Assembly: GCA_004352715.1 (NCBI GenBank)
Contig: SCFE01000031.1
Span: 2,194,502-2,258,501, forward strand
Length of the DNA stretch: 64,000 bases
Origin: Hofstenia miamia
Lineage: Eukaryota; Xenacoelomorpha; Acoela
Direction: 5' to 3'
Numbering within the stretch: the first letter of the stretch is position 1; each line of letters starts with the position of its first letter. Under the pieces are notes generated by a model. It did no database searches. It had not been told where the DNA came from and worked only from the letters and a program-made list of their open reading frames with translations. A program made the position numbers and the translations under genes. This document shows, piece after piece, positions 49,129 through 61,802 of the stretch.

Positions 49129-52100
49129 TTAGAAAATATCGTTTTGATTAAATGCCAAATCGTCATCAAGCCAATTTCCGTCATATGTCCACGGTGTTTG
49201 AGTGGCGGCACTAGATTCAACAAAATCCTCGACTTGTGACCACTGTGTTTGTGTGGCTGCTGATGATTCTGGATAAAAAACAGCCTGCTGCCACGTGGTT
49301 TGAGTAGACATATTCTCGGCTGCCGAATCCCATGTTTGTGTCTCATTTTGCACCATTCCAAAGCATGGCTGAGGGCAAATTGGAGCCTAAAAATTTTTTT
49401 TAGAAAGCGTGCTGTTAAATTAGGTTTCAGTGTCAAGACATTACACACGGTCCCTTTTTTATCGGTTAAAAATTGGTTATATATTCAACCAATCTACCAA
49501 CAAAAGCAGAATGATGTTCTTAGCAAAATGTCTATTTTTTTTTGAATTTCATACTTTATAGGAACTTCAATAAATCGTGCAATTAGATTATAAACTGAAA
49601 ATTTTCACAGAAAGTAAACCAAGTAATTCATTTATAAAACAAAAATAAACCACTGTCCCTAATTAAAGCGTTGTCCAATTTCCTAACGCTCCACTTCATT
49701 AGCCTCTTATGATTGTTGATAATTATTGATTTCTAGTCATTTGGGACCAGTTGGCATAGCCTAGGTATTGAACAGATGAGGAAAGAAGCCAAAACTCGAT
49801 CCCCTTCGAGGTCAACAAGGACTCTGCTAAATTTGCTGTTTAAGAGACATCATTTTGTCGAATCCCTAACGCACATGAGCAATTTGTTTTTAGCTAAATT
49901 AAATGCAATATTCAATTCAGTACCCTTCAGCTTGGAGGCACTAATTCTCAAGAATAAAATTCATCATTCACATACTTGAGCGACGGCTCTGTCCAAAGTA
50001 TGGTATATCAGATGTATCCGTCACTTTGCTTGCCTGTTGACCACAGTCTATAACGAAGAAATCATGACAAAGAATATTTGCACAACTTTTTAGTTTGCCA
50101 GGTTTTTTTATAAAGTTCTTCAAGGCTATTGTTCGCACTAACCGTCGGTCAGCATTCTTATCAACATTCGAAGCATCTCTTCAAGTGCTTCAGAAACAAT
50201 TCCTTTGTGACGAAGCTTGGACAGTTTGGCGGCTGGTGCTGGGTGTTCTGGAACCTTTCAAGATCTGTCATCGATTTTTTATTGATCAAAATTTAAATTT
50301 GCTTAAGGCTGACAATCGTATTCAATGAGATTAAACTTTTTGTCTTAGTATCATGATTTGAAGACCTAGAGATGTTCCATGAAGTTACGGTCCTAAAGGC
50401 CTTAGAGATGCCATATGATTTGTTTAGAGCTTTGTTTGGCGAAATAATAATAATAATAATAATAATCAATGACTTTATTTAGCCGCTGAAGGCATACACA
50501 ACAAGAAAATAAAAACAAGTCAAGTTTTACGGCAGCGAGGACAGTCACAGGAGATGAAATAGGAGCANNNNNNNNNNNNNNNNNNNNNNNNNNNNNNNNN
50601 NNNNNNNNNNNNNNNNNNNNNNNNNNNNNNNNNNNNNNNNNNNNNNNNNNNNNNNNNNNNNNNNNNNNNNNNNNNNNNNNNNNNNNNNNNNNNNNNNNNN
50701 NNNNNNNNNNNNNNNNAGGACAGTCACAGGAGATGAAATAGGAGCAAATGGAAGAGTAGGCGAAGTCGGAGAAGGGCTCAGCAAAGAGGAAAGCCATCAA
50801 AGATTTCTTGAAGCTCGGTGGTGGGGAAAAGAAATCAATCGCTGTTGGAGGGTTGCGAGTCAAGATGTAATTAGCAGCAGTACAAGCACGATTGAAAAAC
50901 GAGTGAAGGGTGCGATGTTTCTTTGTACGATGACTGGAGAAGGTTACAACATCATCAGAGCGAGTGCAGCAGGAATTGGAGAACTTAATGAAATCAAAAG
51001 GATCAAGATCCAATTTGCGAGTCAGTAGTCGATTGAACAGAAGGAGATCACAGGCATGGAAGTAGAGTGACAGCGGGAGAGTGGAGAATTTCAGCAGAGC
51101 GTCTTTATAGTCCAAAGAGGAAATCCATTTGAAAGCGCGTTTCTGGAAACGTTCCATGGAGTGGAACAAAGCACGAGAAGGCCACCAACAAGGAGACGCG
51201 TAGAGAAGAATGGCGCGAGGAATGGACTTGAACAAAGAGAGTTTCACAGCGGACGAGGTATTAAAAGGAACATTACGGAAAAGGGCAAATAGCGAGGAAT
51301 TAGCTTTGCGGAGACGCGCAAAGACATGTCCAGTCCAATTTAAGTTTGCAGCAAGTTGAACTCCAAGATGAGTGTGATGAGGCGCAAAGTTCACAGGTAG
51401 AGGCAAATCAGAAGGGGGAGCCACAGAAAAGGAAATACCACATGTCTTGGTAGTGCTAAAATCGAGATGGTTGACAGAGGACCAAGTAGACAAGTGCTCA
51501 AGATCAGAAAAAATGTTCGACGCAAAAGACCAACCAAAATCAAAAATCGCAGTGTCATCGACATACAACAGGCAAGACGAGTTGAGAACAGAATGAGGGA
51601 GGTCGTTAATGGCAACGAGGAAGAAAAGAACAGCAAACACTGAGCCTTGAGGGGCACCACTAGTAACGGGGACAGGAGAAGAGATAGACGAGTTGATTTT
51701 GACACACTGGTGGCGATTAGTCAGGTAGGACTGGAACAGTTCGATGAAATCCACATCAAAACCAAATAAACGTAACTTGTCAAGCAGAATGGAATGAGGG
51801 AGACGATCAAACGCTTTTGAGATGTCAAGAAAGATAATACAACCAGAAATGTTTGAGTAATGTTTAATGAATGATTCAATTTGAACTGGAAAAAATATGA
51901 ACTATAGGTAAGAGAAAACTTTTTAAAATTAAGTATACAGATTTTTATCCAGGTTCGTAGCCAAAAATATATTAGTGTCATTCGTGGCCAAAAATTCCTT
52001 TAGAAAATTATGACTCATTCAAATATTTTACCTGAAAATTACCATGAAAGGCATGTGCAAGAAAATATGTAACCAATACTAACTAGAATGGGAGATAGTT

Positions 52101-55100
52101 GGAAATTTTATAATTTCAATAAATATTATAATGAAGATAGCGTTTTGGGAAACAAAATATTAGAAATAAATATATTGTGTTTTGATTTCATTTACCTTAA
52201 GTTTTTGGGGAGCTTATATTCCATAGGTGAATTGATTTTCCCTCTTAAACTAATTATTAGGCTTAGAGATAAGAATATTTTTGTGATTGTTCCTCGATTA
52301 GAAACATCAAAATTACTGTTGTCTGCTTAAGAAATCAAAATAGCTTTACTACACCACGACCACGCTTAAGCAAGAAAGGCCATAATGGTAATTCTCAATT
52401 TAACACAAGTGAGGGTAATTATCCAATAGCAAACAAACGCGATATGCATCAATTACCGCAACCACTGTGGATTAATTATTGTGTAATATGCCCCGCTCAT
52501 GTGCTGTAGTACATTGCAAATCGAATTATAAGTGCACACGGTATGTTCCAGTATATCGCTTCCCTGCAAACACACAATTACAAAAGGAATGGGTAAAAAA
52601 TATCAGGTGAGAAGGATTTACAGCTTCTAAAAATGTAAAAAACATTTCACAGAAGACTCATTCATTTTTTATTCTGAATCAAAACAAATGAATTTTAAAT
52701 GACTAAAAACAAAAAATCTTTGAAGGAATGCAATTCTCACATTATTTCGTGAGCACCCTTCTTGCTATTCTAATTGCGATTCTTTGTTTGAGAGGCTCCA
52801 CAAACAAAAGTTGATCGGAGAAATGACTATTTTGGAAAAGATTAATGAATCTGATATGTTGGACTTTACTAACTTATTTTTATATTGCCATGAAGACTAA
52901 GTATTATGAAACTTGTGATTCGCATGAATATCTAAAATTTACAAAGGGCGACAATGGGCAAATTCACGGCCACGCCTAACCTTAAACAGCCTGGGGATTT
53001 TTAGAAAATTTTTATGATCCTATAAAAAATTTTTAAATGCTTATAGCTCAAAAAACTTAATGGTATGCTCAATCTGAAAGCACCACACGATAGAGGAGTC
53101 TCCTTCGGCCCCGCACCCTCAATGGGTTTGGAATATCTTTGCAAATATCAAGAAACAGTCAAAGTTCTTTGTTGCCTCCAGTGGCTCAAAACCTTCTAAA
53201 TACATTAACACTAGGTATGGAGAGAATATAAATCTTTTTCACAAATTCTAAAAAAACTTGTTAATCTATTCAACCATCTCTGCCACAGCCATGAGCGTTA
53301 ATAGAAATTTTCAACATTGCATTAATGCATGTCCCCAATAGACCTACCAATGCCCCAAGATTTTCAAATTTGGAAATAGGCTTGGAGGAAATTCTTTGTA
53401 AAGAAAGTCTACAATGCTTCCTGGTTTATGATTTTAATGATTAGGAATCACTAACGTTAAAAGAAATTAATGAGTATCAGTTGGCACATGATAGTGATGT
53501 AATTTCCTTGGATCAGGCAGAAAACGATTCATTGTATATGATTGCAGGTTATACAGAAAGAAAACTGTTTAAATGCGAAACTTGTTCTAGAGCATAGCCC
53601 GAATTTAGTAATGATACATTGTTTGAAATTTAAAACCGCGGTGGGTTGAAAAATCCATCAGAATGCATTTTTCTTTGTGTCTTGGGGCGATTATAATTTA
53701 TTAAATGTGTGTCCGATATTAGTATAAAGCAAACTAATACAAGACAACGGATTATGTCAATTTTTGTAAATACTCCGCTTGATGAATTGCAATTACCATG
53801 TAAATGCAGTGAAAAAATTTTATTTTGTTGCAATTTTTTATTAAGCAATTTTTGTAAAGAATTTAATAATTCTGTTTCTGATGTTGATTGTAGAAAAAAA
53901 GTTTTAGTTATTATGTATCTTAAACACTTATTCTTTAGGAATTTAAAGTCCTTTGCAGTTCTTAACCATTTTTAAGGTTACCCTCACTTGTGTAATTTCA
54001 GAAAACGCCCTTTGGCCTTCTTGTTTAAGAGTGGCGTGACTACACATATTATAATAATCTGAAAAAAGGAAAAAAACATATTATATGATTAAAGGTTGTA
54101 TGGAAATCGGAATATATATGAGTTAAATAATTCATTAGTTTTATAACAAAATTAGCAATAGCTCTATAATCAATATCTATTTTACCAGCTGTTTTATTAA
54201 AGAAAATTTGAAGATATTATATACAGTATATTATTAAGAAAATATAAAACATCACGTATTAACTTATATTATTGCGATCTGAAATCTCTAATAAAACACA
54301 GAATTGCGAGGACTCAGAATATTACAAAAATTCTACCTTTAATACAAAAATTCAGTAGCCGGTAAGTATTAAAATTGAATAGCAACCAATTCAGGATTTA
54401 ATAGTATCTGTAAAGAAAAGAATTGAGACTTCGGTCAGCAATAAAGTTCAGGTTTTCTTACAGAAATTAAACGAAGACAGTGTAGGATTAAACCAAGTGG
54501 CACTACTTTATATTTTAAATTATAATACCAAATTCAACCATTTTCACGGAAGCATAGGTTAACTATTTATTGCGTGTCAGCAATGTAGACAATTTTAATC
54601 ACCTCAGATCTACTGAATTTAATTAGCGTACGTTGTTTATTCTAAATTTAGGTTTATTCAAATTTATTCAATTAGCCAAATAAATTTGCATATCACCCAA
54701 TAACATGTAGGGGCTATTTCTTTAAATAAGCAGTCTTGTGCACGCGCGTTTATTTCATTTGAACTATAATTCCTGTTTATTTTGTTTACTTAAAAGTAGA
54801 TTATTTTGGTTTTTTTCCAGTTACATAGTGGGCCAGTGTATTCTAAAAGATAGAAATTGTACTGTAAACTGGGGTAACTTTGACAGGCTTTTTATATTAA
54901 ACGACCAATTTATACACAAAAACCACTGAATTATGTTACTTTATTATCGTGTCCATTTGAGGGTTATTGATGCCACGCATGAAGGAACAAAATAAAAATT
55001 TTGCATACATTTTCCCTGATTGCAATAAAGGAGCTGCCAAAGTTTCCTTTGTTTGAGGCAACCTTGACACTTGACAAATTTAAGTAAAATGAAATAAAAA

Positions 55101-58100
55101 TGTTGGAAATCAAATACACATACACAAGCTGAATTGTGTTGGATAACAAATATCAACTTTATTAAGATCAAATAAAATTTAAAAGCAGTATGAAATCGTA
55201 ATGAATCACTTTATGAAGTATAAATTCATTAATTATAATACGCATACATAGTAAATAATGTGTTTAGGTATGTTTTAAAATAGCTGACTTGAAATTCATG
55301 GCCAAGGAAATGTTCGATATAACAAAGGATAAAATTTTCTGGAAATTTTGATATTTCAAGCGTGTTATATCAAACAATGGACGATCGAAAGAGGTTTTGG
55401 ATTTGACGCAACCATAGGGTGTTATCATATGGCCAGTCTTCCATTTATTTCTATTTATTTGCTATATTTTAGAATGAGTCATTAAATTCGGCCAGGCCCA
55501 ATAGTCGTTCCTATTTTAAAATCAATTAATTATTTTAAACTCAATCTTGATATAATTGTATTATTCATTTCTTAACCAGTTGGTACCAACCATTTACCTA
55601 TCATATAAATAGAAATACTCCGAACGAGTCGATAAAGCTTGCTGGGATCAAACTGCCAAAGATACCCTGTATCACAATGTTATATAGTTTACTGTATATT
55701 CTATCCCGAACAATTGTATTTTGTGTTATAATCATTAACGGTTGAGATCAAGGGCTGCTAAAAAATTAATTGCCATTAATAGATTTTACGTTTTCAAAAT
55801 GGCGATTTATTAATTGTTTAGGACAATATTAATGGTCATTATTGCAATTGTTAAGTTTTCTTTCCTTAAATGATGAAGTTGAATTATTCATTCATTACAC
55901 TTATCAGTGTTACTATTTTATCACAAGCAAAGCTAGTTGTCTGTCAGGTCAGGTTATCTACGCACAAGCTATTTTTGTGATCAATCTCACTGGGGGTTAG
56001 TACTTTTTTTCACCCAACCAAATCTCAAACCTTTCAAATTTATCTCAAATCTTTAACATTTTTGATTCAATTGACATCAATCCTTTAAAAATAAATTTGG
56101 AAGATTTGAGATGAACTTGGAAGGTTTGAGATTTCGTTGGGTGAAAAAAGTGCCAACCCTCACTGTGCTTATTTAAAGCAATTTTCAAGTTGTTGGTTCG
56201 ACTGCTCCACAGGTCAAAATGTCACAGCGCAGTAATTATGCAGTGTGAAACACGGAAATAAATATCAATGGTGCTCACTTTTTGATAGATTGTCATCATT
56301 TACAGTGTTTTACCATGCAAAGCTAAAGGTAGATGTATATAGTCGATTTAATTACACACTTCACAAATGAATTCATGAATTTGCGCAATATCACATGCAC
56401 TTCTAAAATAGCCATTAATTTTCCATTAATGGCACAATTAGTTTTCCATTTGTGCAATTTCCATTAATCAATTTTTAAGCGGCCTTGTTTGAGATATTCG
56501 TTTTAATTCAATAACTTAAAGTAATATGATCTTTACAATGTTTATGTACTAAATTGCTAGAGCACTTCAAAATCTTGAGTGCTTTATATCACAAAGGAAC
56601 ATCGATTCTGACTAGTGATGCGTTAAATGAGAGATTTATCTAATTGCACAAAACACGAACATACTGTACATGCATGCATAAAATAAAATACTACTTGGTC
56701 GGTTTGAACGTAAAACTCTGATGAATACATCGGTTCGGGAAATGGAGGAAAAGTGGACGCCACATTAACTACATTGTTGTTATCCATTGATTTATTTGCT
56801 GCGACAAAAGCCGAGCCTTTGGACATACTGATATCAGTCTGCATTGCAGCCTCGCTCATTCGACGCTTCTAAAAATGAATTTTATTATCAATGATGCCAC
56901 TAAGCTAAAATATAAATTACAAATATTGCTTAAGTCATATAAAAAAGTATACAACAAAATTTAAACTGCGATGTGTGAACTTTTAAAAATATATTTTTGA
57001 CTTGTGCAATCGGGCGGCGTAGTGCATCATTTGCAATCCCGTGAACATTTGTGGGGCAACTACATACATATAAATAAGCCGGTTTTTGAAACAATGGCAT
57101 TTAGAAATTTATAAATATTTTACAGTTTAGGTATGGATGTTTAGATTACCATCCTCGAGCAATAGGAGCTAAATCATGAAACCACAAACTTCCAGAAAAA
57201 CTTATTACTAATACCCACACATTTCGATGCGCTAATACAATTTCCAATTTTTGGTTGTTGCTGATTATCAACTTTTTTTTCAAAATGACCAAAATGATGA
57301 TGCTGCAGAACATTTGCCGACACATTTAAATCCTTCGTTCAATACTTAGTGCTCAATTGCTACAACTTATTGATGTTTTCGAAAGGCATGCCCTACACCA
57401 CGTTTAATTAATTTTTTGTCGGGTGGATCCGCAGAAAATATTTGTAGACCTGATAAGTGATAATATACAACATATTTTGAAATTTTCAAACAAACATGCT
57501 TTAGCCTTTATATACACAAGGTTGCTAGCCTTACACTCACAAAATCAAAGAAATGTCTGATCAATCCAGGCTGTGAAATGATTTGTTCCTTAAATTACTG
57601 TATCAAGAATAGCAATTCCAGGCGGGCTAGATGTGAAGAACACAGAATTTAAATTCCCCAATAACTCATGTGGACGCAGAGAAGTTGTTCAACAAATATA
57701 AAGCGCTGATGCATACAAACTACTAAAGCTTCTGTGAACAAAACTTGGAGAAACACATAGTTACTTCATACAATGAAAAAAGATGGAAATTTCTAAACTT
57801 AGAAATATTTCTTTGAATCGTTTATCAATGCATCTTTCAAAACATGTGTGTGAAGTTCATTAGCTTTTATCACTAGTGCATATAAATGCACTTTTCAACC
57901 TTCATTTTTGTATATTTTCCATTTTTAAAATGCATATAAATTTTTGATACTCATTAAATTTGCAACCCTTAAGACTGCACTTCTTCTATCTTACCTTTTA
58001 TTTGGAAATCCAGTATCTTTCTCATTACATTATAATTATTCCAATTAATCATGGCTTACTTAAAATAGGCTATGCTATAGTGAATGTGGAAAATCGGAAG

Positions 58101-60260
58101 TTATTTAAGTCTTGCTCTTCAACTTAATAATCTCGCTTTCACCCACCCTAGCTGCAGTTTTCTTGTCTGATGGACGAGATTTTAAGGACATTTGCCGAAA
58201 AAATACTTTATTGAAAAAGTCATTCATTACATTTAAGATACGGAGAAATACTCTTAGTAATTTTGCTAATCGCTAAAGTGTAAAATAATGCAATAATGAA
58301 ATTCTGACTAAAATAAAAACGTTTACTTTAACTCTCGGAGATCTTTCCGTTTGTGTGCATTGTGTTACTTTTGAAGGCTGATTGAGTTGAGTTGCGATCC
58401 TTACGAGATCGATCATTGCCAATTGGAGAGCCTCGGTTTGTGTTGAGGAAGTTACGTTATCATCATCTTTGGATTGAAAACTCCCTTCCTAAAAAATCGG
58501 TTTAGCTAGAAATTTATTTCAAAGCTACTATAGATGTCTAATTGAAAACTAAACCGACTTCTACATTTTTTACTAGTAGCTTGAAACAATGCTAATTTCA
58601 GCCTGTTTTTAACATTACATTCTTAAAAAATATTTGGGTAATTATCCAAAGAATATAATTGCGCAATTCCCTAAAGATGCATTATTTTGTTGAAACATTT
58701 ATAGAATAGTATTTAACTAAAAATATTGAAAATTATTTCTAAACACAGGACGTAGATTTAAGTTGGAAAATTAATTCTAACATAAAGCATATTTAGTTTC
58801 AAATGTACTACAGCTATGAAAAATAGTTACATAGGAATAATTAAAATCCAAAACAACTATTAAGATAAAATGAAAAATCAATAAAAACAGTTGCAAATAA
58901 CTGTATATGTTGAATTTAATCGTGAAGATGCTCTTAAAAACAAATGTTTACATGCTTAATTAATAATCCGCAGCTTACACGGTCAACAGCAGCGCAGCCC
59001 TTAACCATCCCATCTGCATTTCCAAAAATGTAAATATCAAGACAATTTATGGTTTGTGGATGGCGTTTGAAAATTTATTGCGTAAAATCGTATTGAAATG
59101 ACTTCATGAAATAATGTCTTGTAGTAATGAAAAGGAAAAATCCAAACTAGGATTTAGGCGGTGGATAATCTAGATGAATTTTTTGAAAAACTCATTTTAA
59201 AATAAAACACAGTAGCTATGCCTAATGTAAAATGATACTTGTGGTTATGGTAATTTCTTGGAATAATTCTTGAATGTTCATAATTTGTAGCTAATTGTTG
59301 CTTCAATGGGCCTTAGCTTCTTTATTATTTAAAAATTGACTGTGGGGAATTTGAAAAACAAATAATATTTCATGTACTTGGGTCATACGTATAATCTTAA
59401 CACAAATGTTCACTATTACTCGGGAGCACTCATCAATAGATATGTCAATATCCCAACATGTTCAAATGTCTTAATAGATTTGGGGAAAATGTATATAATA
59501 CGTTTTTTATTTTTAAAATAACTCAAGGAAATTTTGTTATCAATGATGATATAATTATTTATATATAATGCTTGCAATTGCAAATGTTTCATAAACAATC
59601 TAACCACTCAAATAATCAAAATTGTGAGCCTATTCCAAATGAAATAAGTATTTTCACAAGCATAAGGTAATTTGTAAAACACAATTTGGATTACATTATT
59701 GCGTGCTTAGAGTTATTAAAACATATGGTTGAATCAACTACTCGATTTCATTCGAGAAACAAAAGCAAACTAGATTTTCAAACAAAATCTAGACGTCAAA
59801 AGAAATTCGTAAAATTTTACGTTTTACCGATAAACGATCATGCAATCAAAAACATATTAGAATTTTAAAATTGAAATCTCTTAATTTGCCCACTTCAAGT
59901 ATTCAAAGCTAAATGTACTAAGCTTTCTGCTTAGAAAAGATGGCTTCTAAACAATTTGAAGTGTGTCTACAGGCTTACAATCCATTGATAATACCTACAG
60001 AAATAATAATGCTTGAACGAATAACCAAAATTTAAACTAAATGAAGGAAGTTCAAAAAACAAAGATTGAAAAATTGAAATAAAATGCCTACACTGCCTAT
60101 GGGACTGTGGATAGCTTTCGATTTGGCAATGTTGATAATGCGTTGAGCGCGATTGCAGAGATCTGGTGAATATGAGGTAGTCTGGGGTTTTAACTGCACA
60201 ACCTTAACGACGTTGAGCCGCTTGTCTTTAGCTGATTTTGGAATTAATGTATTGCCATCC
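49129..60260 (-). CDS. LC8-binding TQT-rich protein, probable ATMIN/ASCIZ-like transcription factor (C-terminal five exons)
   Basis: Exons in transcript order: 60260-60094, 59013-58979, 58488-58333, 56868-56695 and 49386-49129 (TAA), all joining in phase with GT-AG sites. The peptide begins DGNTLIPKSAKDKRLNVVKV. It then carries eight motifs of the type bound by dynein light chain LC8: SSTQTE, QCTQTE, AAMQTDISM, FYVQTDQ, NETQTW, MSTQTTW, AATQTQW and AATQTPW. It ends in an acidic tail (WLDDDLAFNQNDIF). In animals ATMIN/ASCIZ is a zinc-finger activator of the LC8 gene whose C-terminal half is studded with such TQT/QTD motifs; LC8 binding dampens its activity. The zinc fingers would be 5', right of these exons, and I did not find them, so another LC8 hub protein remains possible. 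The last intron (7.3 kb) holds a LINE, a P-like element and a hairpin MITE. Confidence 0.6.
50095..50290 (+). pseudogene. Possible hAT transposase fragment
   Basis: The frame contains DEAWTVWRLVLGVLEPFKI, reminiscent of the W...L..VLEPF.. block of hAT transposases. It is isolated, without flanking inverted ends, and lies in the last intron of the ATMIN-like gene on the opposite strand. Weak. Confidence 0.3.
50440..51893 (-). mobile_element. LINE-D, 5'-truncated retrotransposon with long open RT frame
   Basis: The reverse-strand frame from about 51893 runs without a stop to near the 3' tail: GCIIFLDISKAFDRLPHS, SGAPQGSVFAVLFFL, catalytic YVDD (51554-51565), HLGVQLAANLNWTGHV and a C-terminal cysteine-containing tail. 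It ends in a (TTA)n tract (about 50445-50466), the kind of simple tail left by target-primed insertion. It is clearly GC-richer than surrounding DNA and has no disabling changes in the visible part, so it is the youngest LINE here. A 149-N gap (50568-50716) has the same 30 bp on both sides. Confidence 0.88.
50568..50716. other. Assembly gap (149 N)
   Basis: The 30 bases before the gap (50538-50567) are repeated exactly after it (50717-50746). The true gap may therefore be zero or a tandem repeat. Confidence 0.95.
52355..54038 (+). mobile_element. P-element/THAP-type transposon, internally deleted
   Basis: The ends CACGACCACGCTTAAGCAAG and, inverted, CTTGTTTAAGAGTGGCGTG extend imperfectly for about 70 bp through ACACAAGTGAGGGTAA. 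ACTACAC flanks both sides. A start at 52498 gives MPRSCAVVHCKSNY with Cys5/Cys10, RFPAN and KEWVKNIR, the first half of a THAP zinc finger, followed by a good splice donor (GTGAGA). Further on are LYMIAGYTERKLFKCETC (about 53530-53595) and RGGLKNPS (about 53638-53661), blocks typical of P/THAP9 transposases. Stops and missing catalytic parts show it is inactive. A foreign repeat occupies about 52976-53370. Confidence 0.8.
52976..53370. repeat. Dispersed repeat, copy 1 (inside the P-like element)
   Basis: It shares several blocks in order with 61921-62380: AACAGCCTGG.GAT, AAAGCACCA, GATAGAGGAGT, a GGGTTTG...TATCAAGAAACAGT block, and TATGGAGAGAAT/TTTGGAGAGAAT. It is inserted between the THAP exon and the transposase body of the P-like element. 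The superfamily is unknown. Confidence 0.65.
54046..55991. other. Intronic DNA of the ATMIN-like gene, nothing recognised
   Basis: AT-rich with only short frames. No inverted ends or conserved blocks were noticed. Confidence 0.5.
55992..56159. mobile_element. 168-bp hairpin MITE with 5-bp TSD
   Basis: The two halves are inverted copies: GGGGTTAGTACTTTTTTTC..CCAAC.AAATCTCAAACC at the left, and the complement GGTTTGAGATTTCGTTGG...AAGTGCCAACCC at the right. The centre is only about 30 bp. TCACT flanks both sides (55987-55991 and 56160-56164). No coding sequence. Confidence 0.85.
56869..58332. other. Intron of the ATMIN-like gene
   Basis: No firm exon. A reverse-strand frame at about 58235-58110 (MSLKSRPSDKKTAARVGE) has no acceptor and ends in a stop. 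About 32 bp near 57560-57600 resemble part of UPF2 exon 6891-7094. Confidence 0.45.
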
Positions 60261-60483
60261 CTAAATCAATTTCATAACACTCAAAGCAAATTGCATTTTA
60301 ATTGAATTGATAAATAATAAACTGCAAACTGTAAACGTTTCAGAACGAATTTAAAGTCATACAACAGTTTAAAAACCTAAAAGCCCATTAGAAAAACAAT
60401 TTTTTTTTGAAAAAAACTACATTTTTTAAACACTGGCTCTATTTAGTTAGAGTTATAGGGCACTGCAATGCATGGGATATTAT

Positions 60484-60888
60484 TAGGGCAACCACTTTTT
60501 AGACCTAAAAATTATTTATAGGCCTAATAATATGACCTAAAACTTAAATTTCTAGCAGTTAAAGCTGGACCTAACAATCATGAATCAATTGAAAATTATC
60601 AATTTTTACTGTAACAAATTGTTATTCACGTAACAAATTATATAATTTTTAATGTTTTTTCATCAAAATTTCAGTTGTCTGATAGCATATTTTTAGTTTG
60701 CTGAATGACTGTTTGATATCTCCACTAGATGGCTGGCATCTTCACAACAAATGATAATCAGATATGCAAAAATCACCACTTCCATAAAATTTTGATTTTT
60801 AGCCATTTTCTCATTAGCTAATGTGTGTGGCAGTGAACTGTGTGAAAATATGACTTTTAGAAACTCTATAGACTTTATGGTTGCCCTG
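60484..60888. mobile_element. 405-bp hAT MITE with perfect 8-bp TSD
   Basis: TAGGGCAACCA at the left is inverted as TGGTTGCCCTG at the right. GATATTAT flanks both sides (60476-60483 and 60889-60896). The subterminal AAAAGTCATATTTTC also occurs in the hAT element at 30273-31065, so the two are related. No coding sequence. Confidence 0.87.
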
Positions 60889-61802
60889 GATATTATATAA
60901 GAGTTAGCTATTTGGGTTGAATACAACTCACAGTAAACACCAAGCGGTTAAAGAAACATTGAATCAGTAGCGTAGCTATGGGGAGCCACCCCCCTTCTCC
61001 TCGAATGAAACCAGATCATTTCCCCTGAAAGAAAATAGTACTTTATTAGAACATTGCAATAAAATTGCTACATATTTTTCTTTGCTCGCCCCCTAAATTT
61101 ACATGGGCTGTCTTTCATTATGAATGCGTTGTTTTTACAAAAATAAATACTTTCCACGTACGATTTTAAATAGGCATAAATCCCACAATTTCTCTATCAT
61201 TTATATATATTCTGTTTACAAGTACTGCGTAAATAATTACGTACTGTAATTTGACCAAATTATTTTTAAAGAAAATCGGTCAAACGCTGCTGATATTCAG
61301 CTAATTTATTCATAAATTTAAACCTATGTAATATGAATTCCTATTTTTTGGGATTACATTCCCACTGCATACCTATATTTATCCTTTCTTCTTCCAGAAT
61401 AGTGATCTCAAATCATTCAAATAAAGTAAAACATTTAGCAATTAATAATTTGCATAAATATACTATCCAGTATTTTATAAGACTAGTGAGTCGTCTGCGC
61501 TCATCCAGATGTTGCTCATAAAAATATTTTAATCTATATTTGATAAATTTCTAGCTTCGATTCTTGCCGTCATATACAATCAACTTTTCATAATCACGGT
61601 AACCAAAAGTCAAAAAACCTACTTTTCATTTGGAAACTGGAAATTAACAGAAATGCGCGCTAGCATAATATTAGAGGAGAGCGCTAAGTGATTAAAGCAC
61701 TGCTAGATCGTCAAATGGTTAAGCAGTCGCACTTCTGACAAAAATTCATTTTGCGAAAAAAAAATTGTAAACGTGATTAGACGACTTACGGTTTCAGCCT
61801 GC

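Noticed and set aside
58110-58235. Reverse-strand frame MSLKSRPSDKKTAARVGE as an exon of the ATMIN-like gene
   Set aside because: There is no acceptor AG before it, and it ends in a stop before the exons that clearly continue the gene.
61603-61660. GGTAACCAAAAGTCAAAAAACC resembling the hAT end at 30273
   Set aside because: Only one end is visible and the GGGC core is missing; too short to call an element.
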